Source: Ciona savignyi
Lineage: Eukaryota > Chordata > Ascidiacea > Phlebobranchia > Cionidae
Direction: 5' to 3'
DNA: 64,000 nt
Assembly (NCBI GenBank): GCA_000149265.1
Contig: CH003025.1
Location: 213,657-277,656, forward strand
Part shown: piece after piece, positions 51,501 through 60,900 of the stretch
Layout of the letters: the number at the start of each line of letters is the position of its first letter
How positions within the stretch are numbered: the first letter of the stretch is position 1
Notes under the pieces: generated by a model
Seen by the model: the letters and a program-made list of their open reading frames with translations, nothing else
Databases searched by the model: none
What the model was told of the DNA's origin: nothing
Translations under genes and position numbers: made by a program

Positions 51501-53285
51501 TGTCATTATAAATTATAACCTACATTTTTATAGTGAATATGATAAAAATATGAGGGAAATTCCCTATAAAAGTCCCGAATCTGTGGGGGAGTCCGGAATT
51601 AATTTACATTTGGGACTTTTTAGAGTATTGCGATATCATAAGGGTGTTGCAAAATCATGTGAGTAGTGCAAAATCATTTAAATATTATGAATCATAAGAG
51701 TATTGCGTAGTCATGTGGCAATAGGTATTCCATATCTTCTCTTTAAGTGTCGGGTTGCAAAAACAAAGGGGATCAATAGGAATGTAAGCGTGGGAGGTCC
51801 ATTATAAAGTTACTATTTTAAGACTTTCGTCAGGCATTTAAAAAAATTGTAGATCGTCAAGAGGCAGAAGTTTGACAATAAATCTACCTACCCATGCCTA
51901 AAAACTGAATATGTAGTTGTATTTTTCTGATTAATTCTGGTGATGAAGGTTTAATTTTTTTGTTGGATAGCGTAAATATTATGTATTAAAATTTTCTGGT
52001 GGAAATGGACAAAATTGCAGTGGAAAATTACTGCAGTAGAAAATGAAAAGGGAATCTATAAAACCAAAAATACAATTTAACAGGCTTGGGTACTTTGGGA
52101 ATTTCGTTTTGTTGAATATTTGATTTTTTATGTATTGTCAGGCATTAAAAAAGTGGTATTAAATAATCTTTTCACGTCTTTTTTCCAGTAATAATAGGTT
52201 ATAATATTGTTATGGAATTCGTTGTTGACAAGAAATAGATAGAAAATTGATTGTTACTGAGAAAAAAAAGTGTTTCACTGTTTTGTTATTAGATTAATTG
52301 ACCAAACATTTATATACTTGAAATTTTGTATAAAGAATCTTGAAATAAAATATAAAATGTTTGTAACAGACTGATGATGACAATAAACAAAACATTTTTT
52401 ATACCTAAAGTGGCTGATTTTTAAGTAATTTGTAGACCTCAAAGTATAATACTATGTCAGTTCATATAATCACCATGATTTTTTTAGTTTAATGGCACAT
52501 TATACACGTAAAAACATATGTCTGCATGTAATTAATGCTAGAACGATCATTTTGTAGTAATACTTATATTCACAGGAATTCATGTATGATTTTTCGAAGA
52601 AGTGCGCAGTGGGAAGATTTGAAAACTCAAAACACGCCGATATCTTTTTCAACAAGTTTAACAGGTTTATTATAGAATTAAATGAATGAATGCATTTCTA
52701 GTTATAAAATTTTGGGGTCACTTAGTCTAAGTATTAGAAATGGAGGCCATGGTCTGTTGTTCATTCTTTATCCTGACCATTTTTGGTGCGTTTTTTCTTG
52801 GTTAAGCCTCTTAACAGTTGCTCTTACCAACTGGACTCTGGTAGGTTGAAGGAAATTATAAATATTTTTGTTAGAAATTGACGGTGAAAAATTATTTGCA
52901 ACATTGGTGTTAAGCCCACCTCACAATATATTGCTTTAATATAAATATAAAAAATAATTTGATTTAAAAATCTTAAGCTAAAGCATTATTTTTTAAATTG
53001 TTAAACAACAAAGAAAATTTTTTAGTTCGGGAATTTTTCAGGGATTGTGAGATTTTAGGGTTGGTGTAAAGTTCAATTTGGTAGAGTTTTTTAGTTTTTT
53101 ATTTAGCATTTTTAGTTTTTCTTTAAATTTATTAGAATGTTTTATTTTCTGTAAACCTGACAATTTTAAGCTCATTGGTGCCCGTAACATGTATTTGCAA
53201 CTTTCTGTGTTTCACAACCCGTTTTTTCACAAGGTTTCAGGTGGACCTCTCCCCGATTATGGTAACACTGGAAAACTCATCGTAG
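36599..53285 (+). CDS. RBM33: RBM33, RRM-containing RNA-binding protein
   Basis: Fifteen exons join in frame: 36599-36649, 37315-37671, 37915-37972, 38365-38455, 38930-39093, 39607-40132, 40385-40471, 41029-41162, 41812-42349, 42566-42671, 43429-43531, 44339-44373, 45620-45718, 52576-52664 and 53234-53285, giving 829 residues (human about 1170). In order: an acidic N terminus (DDLLDDDLDEAALLYDSEEE); the family block GGRFRSERDD then EKREIPDKLELSNEDQQKIE with an Arg/Gly-rich run; Pro/Met-rich sequence; an RS-rich part (residues 416-489); KIHINPHFKGPRAIYT at about 494, a strong RBM33 signature; a long Pro-rich part; and a C-terminal RRM (about 757-828) from VVKISNLSDNTRPDTIQKLM to RFQVDLSPIMVTLENSS. 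Human RBM33 is nuclear and acts in m6A demethylation (ALKBH5) and mRNA export. A run of Ns lies in intron 8. Intron 13 hosts two nested genes on the other strand. Confidence 0.95.
37703..37741. repeat. AT dinucleotide microsatellite
   Basis: An interrupted run of TA repeats just inside RBM33 intron 2. Confidence 0.9.
38476..38770 (-). mobile_element. SINE copy in RBM33 intron 4
   Basis: It starts with GATAGGATAATT, contains GGGGGTTAACACACGGGCAA, CCGGAGCTATTGCAGTATGT and CTTGCCCAAGGACACAACCG, and ends with the tRNA-like head (GTGACGCACTAAACCACCAG). It fills most of this intron. Confidence 0.85.
41426..41590. other. Assembly gap (165 N)
   Basis: A run of unresolved bases in RBM33 intron 8. 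It does not touch the flanking exons (41029-41162 and 41812-42349). The true gap length is unknown. Confidence 0.99.
43546..43845 (+). mobile_element. SINE copy, head-first on plus strand, RBM33 intron 11
   Basis: The tRNA-like head comes first (CCGGTTGGTCTGGTGGTTTA, then AGGTTGCAGATTCGAAACTG), then GTTGTGTCTTTGGGCAAGGA, and the end reads GATCCTATCCTATT, the reverse of the GGATA tail. A segment reading TTCTACTAAATTGAAGGAAC is doubled inside it (about 43652 and 43692), a local duplication within this copy. Confidence 0.85.
44033..44232 (-). mobile_element. SINE copy, old, RBM33 intron 11
   Basis: Recognisable only by order and by words such as GGTGTTAACAACAG, TGATTACCTCACGGCCACAG and TTTGCCCAAAGACACGACTG. 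Ends are blurred. Confidence 0.6.
44459..44974. mobile_element. Tigger/pogo-like MITE
   Basis: The 516-bp element has terminal inverted repeats: CAGTAGAACCCCGCTTACC at the left and GAGCGGGGTTCCACTG at the right. Subterminal inverted copies of the GGTGGTCGTGTTA motif lie on both sides. It is flanked by TA on both sides (44457-44458 and 44975-44976), the target duplication of Tc1/mariner/pogo elements. There is no transposase frame, so it is non-autonomous. It lies in RBM33 intron 12. Confidence 0.8.
46030..47897. repeat. Segmental tandem duplication, copy A
   Basis: It aligns along its length with 47898-50319. The copies abut: both end with matching sequence around TTGGATAATGxTATTTAT and TATGTTGTTTxGATTT. 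Copy A carries one nested peptide gene and keeps only the last 30 or so bases of the SINE that is nearly whole in copy B. Confidence 0.85.
46219..46892 (-). CDS. Nested two-exon secreted-peptide gene, copy A
   Basis: Exon 1 (46792-46892) starts MMMNRKVMIVFLSAMCLLIV, a basic start followed by a long hydrophobic run, and ends before a consensus-like donor (GTCAGT). Exon 2 (46219-46402) follows a TATCACAG acceptor in matching phase 2. The product has 94 residues: a likely signal peptide of about 26-29 residues, a linker with SSLLSKHAENNDIDPSNVPK, a basic HRRR, then an acidic segment with NPRFG and an aromatic-rich end. Gene B has the same structure. I do not recognise the family. It lies within RBM33 intron 13 on the opposite strand. 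Compared with B, the C terminus differs because a short deletion removes the B-type stop and translation runs to a later TAG. Alternatives are a lineage-specific neuropeptide-like precursor, a defence peptide or a decaying gene. Expression is unproven. Confidence 0.55.
48237..48889 (-). CDS. Nested two-exon secreted-peptide gene, copy B
   Basis: Exon 1 (48789-48889) and exon 2 (48237-48387) have the same start, donor position (here GTGGGT), acceptor and phase as copy A. The 83-residue product begins MMMNRKVMLVFSSAMCLLIV and continues with SSLLSKQTENNNIDPSNVPK, HRGRYRD and a C terminus containing LIPRFIALGYKAQ. There are two cysteines next to the likely signal-peptide end (CESNC) and no disulfide-rich fold. 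No indel separates A and B over about the first 75 residues, and the frame is intact in both, which argues for a real gene. The two differ mostly by amino-acid changes. Function unknown; secretion is inferred from the hydrophobic N terminus. Confidence 0.58.
49653..49951 (-). mobile_element. SINE copy inside duplication copy B
   Basis: It runs from GGATAGAATAGGATATTCAT through ACCGGAGCTATTGCAGTGTG and TTGCCCAAAGACACAACCGA to the head GACGCCGCACCAAAACATCA. The head end is also present at about 47507-47536 in copy A, so the insertion predates the duplication. Confidence 0.9.
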
Positions 53286-53476
53286 GCTAAGTATTCGCGT
53301 CCCAAAACATTGGCAGCGGATTTGTAGTATTTTAAACTAAGCTATATCTCAGAAAAGATATTGCATTTAAACTCTTTTCCTGGCCTTTATTCCACTGACA
53401 AGGTCAGACACCAACAGTAACTACATAGATTTGAACACTTTGGTCTAATCTATTGACATTAAAACTGTGCAAATTT

Positions 53477-53482
53477 AATAAA
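53477..53482 (+). terminator. RBM33 poly(A) signal
   Basis: AATAAA lies 192 bp after the RBM33 stop, a typical 3' UTR distance for a compact genome. Confidence 0.55.
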
Positions 53483-54717
53483 CACTGCTGCTACTGTAAT
53501 ATATATCATTGCGATTTATTTCGGCCATTATTATGAATTGTGTGTTGCATATCTGTTAAAATGAAAATTGCTTCCATATTAATTTCGTAAATTATGTTTT
53601 GTCCATATATGAAATATACAGTTTGACTATGGAAGTAATAAGGCATCTTGCAGTAAAACGTGTAATCCGGTTATTATTTTGACCACTTTGTTACAAAACA
53701 GTTAATTTTAACACGCAAAAATGATGTTGTATATATCCGGATTATTTTTGCGAAACACATATTTGATTATTGTAATTCCGTATTGATTGTTTAAAAACTC
53801 GCAAAACCTGTTCTTACTGTAAGTTATACATCTCACCAACTCGACTGTGGCAACAAGGTCCTTACCTGTGGGTACAGTTTACCTTCAAAGGTTCAGTTAA
53901 AAGTCTTGGACTGTTTTCATGTCCGTCACATTATCCAAGCATTAGTAAATTCTGTTGATAAATTTCTTATTTTCCGAAAATGTACCAATTTTTTACCAGC
54001 AACATTCAATTCTACATGTGATGTATATGACTGGTAGTCGTTCTTGTGTGGTTTACTATAACACGACAACAATTCAGTGTAATTCGCAGTATTTGTTTAT
54101 TTAATTGTGGGGTGATATGGCCAAAAGGGTCATGTGGTACTTTTTAAGACTAAAACCAATTGTAATGGTCTTGCAACATAAAATGTTGGACTATGATAAA
54201 TGTTATATTGACTTTTTTAACTAAAATGTTAAAAACTTAACACTGTTATAACTTATGTGGTATATATAGTTTGTGCTTGTATGTTATTGAAACTCCAAAG
54301 GCTGTGCACTTCAGGTATGTTTATCATTTTCTTATTTTATACATTTTCTTGTTTTATTTACTTTGTTTTTACAGCTCTTTTATAACCTAATGCACTGCCT
54401 TTTTAGAAACTATTTATTCTCATACCTTTTTTTATTATCATGCAATTTTAATTTTTTAAACTATGCATTTAACCTATTACTGCTTGTATATTATATTTCA
54501 CTGCGTTGGTGTTAAATTGTACTGCTATATCAAATGTTAACATGCAGTTTAAAAACAACTTTATATTTTAATGTTATTAGGCTAAGCATTTGATTTAGAA
54601 AAAAACGTATTTTTGAGACATCATTTTATTTCGTGAATTATGCAATTGCTAAATGCAACGTTTTCAACTATTTTGATCTCTAGGTTAACTCTTATATCTA
54701 GCTCACTGTGCCTGCTA

Positions 54718-54751
54718 TGACGTCACAACGAGAAGATGAACCAATCACGTG
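54718..54751. promoter_or_regulatory. CRE, CCAAT and E-box cluster
   Basis: Within 34 bp lie a full CRE palindrome (TGACGTCA, 54718-54725), a CCAAT box (54741-54745) and CACGTG (54746-54751). The spacing is promoter-like, yet the nearest annotated genes both end toward this point. It may be a distal enhancer or the promoter of an unseen transcript. Confidence 0.3.
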
Positions 54752-55040
54752 CCAACATCGTTCTGCTCTTAACTACATGAGATGAAAATACACTGCTAAT
54801 AAAAGTTCCAAAAACGCCTTTTGAATGATTACTAACAGACACATTATCAGATTTATTAAACAGTAGGATATCAGATTTAATGTCTTGTCTGTTTAAAGAC
54901 AGCTAGACCTCTGGTTAGACGTATATTTTTATGTTTTATACCCGTAAATAAGAAAATTTTGGAGCAGTTATCTCGTCTGGCCGTTGGATCCTACCTCATG
55001 CCCATCAGCTCACCGGGCCACACATCTCGTTGGGCTAGTG

Positions 55041-56099
55041 CAGGCATGGGCAACCCCTGGCACGCGTGCCCAACTTGGCACGCGAGCTCGTATTTCTGGC
55101 ACGCTAGTTCAAGGAAATTAGATTCCTTTCTCTTACAGATGATAACTTAAAAGTTGTATTATTTGAGCTTTGGCCACGTGCATAAAAATGTTTATTACCG
55201 TAAGCTGTGAAGATTTGTTTAATTATTACCGTGTTATTGTTACTCAACAAACACCAAAGAGTACAACAATCTGTTTGTAAATTAAATTTTGCAACCTGCT
55301 GCCACAGACGAATCGGACGTGGGAGAAATTTGTACGTTTGTGCAACCAACCAGATGTACTGTAGTTAATATCAGCTACCCTTAGCATCCTAATTTACTTT
55401 TGTTAGCAATTTGAGATACAAAGTGTTATAAGGCTAACTAACCATGATGTACGATGTACCGGTAAGTATCGGTAAAGGTCATAAATGCATATTTCGGCAA
55501 GTAAAAAAAGACCGATAACTTACTTCACATAAGCTCATCGTTACGTTTATCAAATTGCGTTAATGAGAGTAAAAATTCATCGTTGAACACACTTTTTCAC
55601 CTGCCCAAGGTTTGCTCTATCGGTAATAGTACAGCGCTTGCTTATTTTGCAATAAAGATAAAAATTAAAAGTCATTACTGTAAAACAGCGGTTCTCAAAC
55701 TGGGGTCCGCGGTCTTTTGGGGACCGCGAGGCAATTTTCTGGGACCGCTAAGAACCTTCCAAAAAAATTTAAACGACGCTTCTGAAAAATAACTGTGTAA
55801 AATTAAGTTTTTACGCAACTTTTCTTCCAATCAACTTAACAAACAATTTGTCATGAAAGCTTACAGGCTATCGGCATTTATGACATCACAAAAAGCTATT
55901 TGATGTCACATTAGTGCAATTCAAAAGTACAGAACTCCTACTATAGTAGGAAATAGTACAACTCCTACCTATTATAGTAGGAGTAAACATTCAAAAACAG
56001 AAATATGTTCTCTTGATTTGTTAGTTGGCACGCGGAAGGATTTTTCCATTAATTTTAGCCGATTTTGGCACCCAGGCCGAAAAAGGTTGCCCACCCCTG
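55041..56099. mobile_element. hAT-like non-autonomous transposon with 8-bp TSD
   Basis: The left end CAGGCATGGGCAACC and the reverse complement of the right end, CAGGGGTGGGCAACC, match at 13 of 15 positions. A perfect 8-bp duplication, GGCTAGTG, flanks it (55033-55040 and 56100-56107), as expected for hAT transposition. There is no transposase frame. A second hAT-type end (CAGCGGTTCTCAAACTGGGG) begins at 55686, so another element appears to have inserted into or recombined with it. A 16-bp palindrome (55936-55951) and a stem (55961-55968 with 55977-55984) lie near the right end. Confidence 0.85.
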
Positions 56100-57923
56100 G
56101 GCTAGTGCATAGTCTTTGAGCCAAATGGTTATTATTTAGCCGAAAAAACGTTGAATCTGCAAAAACTACAATTAAAGGATTGTGCATTTCAATCAGGTGC
56201 AAAGTATGTATAAAATGTATCGAAAGTTTCATCTCACATTTAAGGAAGCAACTTTTGCATACTTTCCAGCTAATAAATCAAGGCTTATACGCCCATTGGC
56301 TCACATTCGATTGAGCGATGATCTCGCTATGAGACGAAAGCGCAATTTATAAAAACAAAGAAACAAAAACCGAGCGATCTCTCATATAGGTTTTACGGCT
56401 CGTATATCGGATAAGGGATATAAACTCGCTTGGATGTATTTCCATTAACGAACAAAAGCAAACTAACATTAAGCAGAAAACTCGTGTCTCGTTGTCATTA
56501 CTATGCGGTGTTTGTAAACGCCCGTTTAGACATGAATTATATTCGAAACATCCAACGCACTGGCGATATACATCGACGGACAGGCGATACACATCGCATA
56601 TTACATGCGGTGCGATTACCATAGCTAAACAAAAGTATGCTGACATGGTTCAATAAGCTGTGGCGTTGTAAAGCGGGTACGCTTACTTATTTCCACAGGC
56701 TAAGTGGAAACGCGAGGGTAGGGGCGATCAGACTTCGCAAGATAAGTTACATAATTAAAGACGAGTGTATAATCGCATTAACGAAGCGCATAACTTATGC
56801 GTAAAAGCGATTAAACACGGTAAAATAGTGAGCGTTGTCTTGTTGAATAGTCGCCAACTTCGTCAGACGAAATCGTGGCGTTTTCACTTGCTAAAAAGTT
56901 TCTATCATGTAAAAGAATCGAATTTAGCTCCGATACGAACTTTATTGCACATTTTAATTTAAAAATGGGTACTTTACCAATGGAAATAAGCGTGTAGCCA
57001 AGTAACCTGATGCCCGTGCGTGCCTTTTCATCCTTTACCATGGGATACAGAAAATACACAGACTAAATATCAAAAAAATGATTAATAGGTAAAAGACATT
57101 TTGCAACAGACATATTTTGTGAAGTAATATCTGATACAAAGTATATAAAGTTTGTTTTGGTAAGTAGAACATAATAGGTTCCCGAATTAACAATCTACAA
57201 CTTCTGGGTCCTAGTGGGCGTTTCCCTTGATTGATTTACTTTCAATTTGCCATTGCTTATCTAATACATATTAGACAAATTACTGGTGTGAGTACGTTTT
57301 AGTGATAGAGGGGTTTTCGGACATTGGCTCATGGTGGGTATCCTAAACGGGATATTTGATATTTGTTCGCACTGAAATCCACTATAGATTTGTGTTGTTT
57401 TTCGGAAGGAACTCATAATAAATAGGACCACCCGTTGAGGAATCAAACTAGCTGCTGGCTATCATTTGACAAGCTATTTACCTGACATCGCCTGGAACTA
57501 GAGTGGAATTAAATCATATATAACCGAATGCAGCAGCCCGTATCAAAAAAACATAATTATTCTATTCCACCGCAAAGCTTAACCGCAGTTTTTATTTTGT
57601 GCTTACGTAACGTACAACATAAAGGTGAAGCTCAAATAAGGATTGTTTGTGCAAAAAGATGTATGTCAAGCAAAACGATATAAGCCTGAATAAATAAAAT
57701 ATTGAACTTTATATACAGAAAAGTGTTACGCTAAAAAAAATGAATAAATCAAACACATTTGAGTCAAAAAATACAGTGGTAGGCTTATATATAGAATGAC
57801 AATACGGTAACTAAGAAGTAATATTAAAGAACGGTATTTAGAAGCGTTCGTTCTAGGTTTAACAGTTTCACTGTTATGAGTAAACATATTATTATAAAGT
57901 TTTAGTACTTTTATGGTTAAAAA

Positions 57924-60900
57924 TTAATCCGTTGTTGGGTTGTTTTGTGTACTACATTTTGTTTGCTTATTTTCACTGGTATTGGTCTGTGGGGTCATAC
58001 TATTAAGCGGGGACGATATTAGATAGGGGTGAAATCGACGAAGTACTTGATAATGGGTCAGTGCGGCCGCTGCTGCTCTGAGACTGTGGTTTCGTTGTAG
58101 CGAAAATTGGTGACTTAGGGTGGATCTGAAATTAATAAGGTTTGTTATTTTGAGACACAGTTGTAGTAGAAAATGTCTAGAAATTTACTTATGCTACATT
58201 ACTTGGCATTAGACGATTACCGTTTACTAATATAATCTAATCAAAGTTGCTTCAACCCAGCTTGTCTAACTTAATCCTTCTACAACAATCTCTAAGCCAG
58301 GACATCCCCTGAAACCTGTGGATTAATATTAACCCTCGGATGGACACGATATACTCTGTAGAAAACCTGTGTAAAACGCCGCTTTAATTCTTAACATGGA
58401 AAATAAATACATTATATATATACTACCTTATAGATAGGTTGCCATACACCAAAGTTTAGATATAATATCATATTTTATTTCCGTGGATGCTGGGAAAACG
58501 CGGGTGACTATTTACACTGGTAATCGTCAGAGTACCTCTCAGAGCTAACACACTGTGTTGTATATTATTGAAGTTTTTATCAACCCATTATTTCACTGGA
58601 TTCGGGCAATGTCCGCAACGTCCCTTGCCCAGAGACACAGCCGAATAGATGCGACCATTTCGTTTCCGCAACCCTTCGGCTAAACGACGCACTAAAACAC
58701 CAAACTTTTACACCAGTCAGCTGAACAACTTAACGTTTAATTAAAAATACCCAAAACTATGCGAGTTCCGGAACGTAGAAGGGGTAGCAAATCTTGAAAG
58801 CGAAAGATTCTGGACGATTCTCGGAAAATCCTGATTCGAAAGCGAGTCTCTTCGAAACGTGAATCGTGGATCTAAAACGAAGATCTGGTATGATTTTTTG
58901 TTATTAGCCATTTATTTTTCTCTGGAGTATCATGCGTTCCACGTATTTGACGAAAAAGGGAAAGAGTCAGTAATACGATTGGTTTCATTTGGAAACTTTG
59001 AATACAATGTAGTATTATGTTAAAAAAAAACATAAATCAAACAATTTATTAATCTCCGATGTGTCTGTGTTGTGTCATTTCTGTAAAACTGCGTTTAACT
59101 AAAGTCTTTTTGGTTTTATCTTGACACTTATCTATTTCACATTTAATGACCTGGTTTTGAACCTGCGTCCCTTGGTTTATCATTTTTTACGTCGTTAACT
59201 TATTTTTGTTAATTTGAACTCGTAACGAGGCAGCCATTTGTCGTTTTTAATAATAACATCTATATTAGTCGGTCATGCTCACCGCTGGACAAAAGCGGCA
59301 GTCCTTTCCCTTTTTTCTTTTTCTAACCGGACTAAGTTTCGAACCCATGATGAACTAAATCCGTTTTTATATATAACTCGGTGTCTGTATCGTTCGATCG
59401 GCCACACAACCATTCGTTTTTTCACCGGCTCAAGTTTCGAATCCTTTTAGGCACAAGGACCATTTTTCGTATAGAAGTAGGTATATGTATCGGTCGCGCT
59501 AAGCATCCGGTTACACGACCTTACACAACCTTACACGTCACAAGTGTTCTTTTTTTCCTTTTTTTACCGAGCAAAGTTTCGAACCCAGGGTCGGCTCGTT
59601 ACTCGGACCGTTTTTGTATAGAATTGATATACGTATTGATTGCGTTAACCATTCGGCCACACGACCGTACCGACACAAGTGTTCAAGCCTGATATTTCGG
59701 ATTGTCTCTTCAAATACGTACCATGGTGGCCGTAACTTTCTTGTAATAGCATCCGCATGTTAGCAGTAGAGGGCTGAACCAATCGAGCTTCTGAAAGCAT
59801 TCCTTCCACTGAATCCCTGATTATTTTAAAAATGTGATTAAAATTGTATCAAAGTAAAGGAAAAAAGAATCCAAACAAAACTCTAAATAAACTGTTATTA
59901 ATCATGTGAACCGTATTTGACAGTATGGCTATTTATATCATATCGAATAAGAAAAGTCAAAATTAAAATGCACCGGAAAATAAAATAAATTTTTTTTCAC
60001 TTTTCTAAATGTTAAAAGTTTAGCTTGTCAGAAAAGCGTCAAAAAAGTAATACCAGAATCGAACATTAAATAATTCATATTTTATTTTAATTGTTCCCAA
60101 GTTGTTATCGAAAAAACTATTAATTCGCTTTCACTGCTGATTAATGTTAATATTTATGAAGATAACCAGTGCGGGAAAATTGTAACAAGAACATGAATAT
60201 TGGGGTAAATTTTATATCTATATTATCTTGCCGCCTATTTTACGACGGTTATTAGTATATTTAAAGACGAAAAATTCTAAAGTAAAAATTGGCAAAAAAA
60301 TTTAAGATTTCTATGCTAAATTATGCTGCAACAATTTGCCGATTATGTTAACTTGTCAATTTTTTTCCGATCAATCGTGATTCCTTTTCGGCCACAGGGC
60401 GCGGAGGCATTTGACATAAATATTCCCCGATCGTTTCCACTGGTTTATTTAAGTTGTAGCGTTGATCCGTCCGCATGGGGGTACCTCGCCGTTAATCTGA
60501 TAAACGCCTGGCGGCTTTTAACGGTCGGGAAAGATCGAACTTAATTCGATTTCATGAAGGGTCGGTTTTAACTTGGTTACCCCATGCTGGGATGCACCGG
60601 TGGTGCCAGACGATTTGCGACGTTCAGATGTCTCTATTTGATTCGCAGTTTTCTATAAAACCAAATATATTTCGTTTAATCCAAGCTTGATTTTGCGGAT
60701 TTTCTTGCGTTCTATTTTGCTTTTCCGATTTGTACCTAATCCCGCTTATTCAAGGCTATTTTCCATTAACGTTATATTATTCCTTGCAATTTTTGTTGTG
60801 TAAATTTGTTAAAAAACACAACGAACTTGATTTTATTTACCGTTAAAAAATTTCAAATAGAATATTACAATACTCCTGTTTTTTTAAAGTGTTCTTTATT

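Larger units (their letters stand above)
53286..57923. other. Convergent spacer between RBM33 and TBX20
   Basis: It begins with the RBM33 3' UTR and ends with the TBX20 3' UTR, which is on the opposite strand. A 1.06-kb hAT-like element lies at 55041-56099, and a cluster of promoter-type motifs at 54718-54751. The stretch at 56270-57000 has more CpG than its surroundings and short repeats of GGCGATAxACATCG, but no coding frame I can support. Confidence 0.45.
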
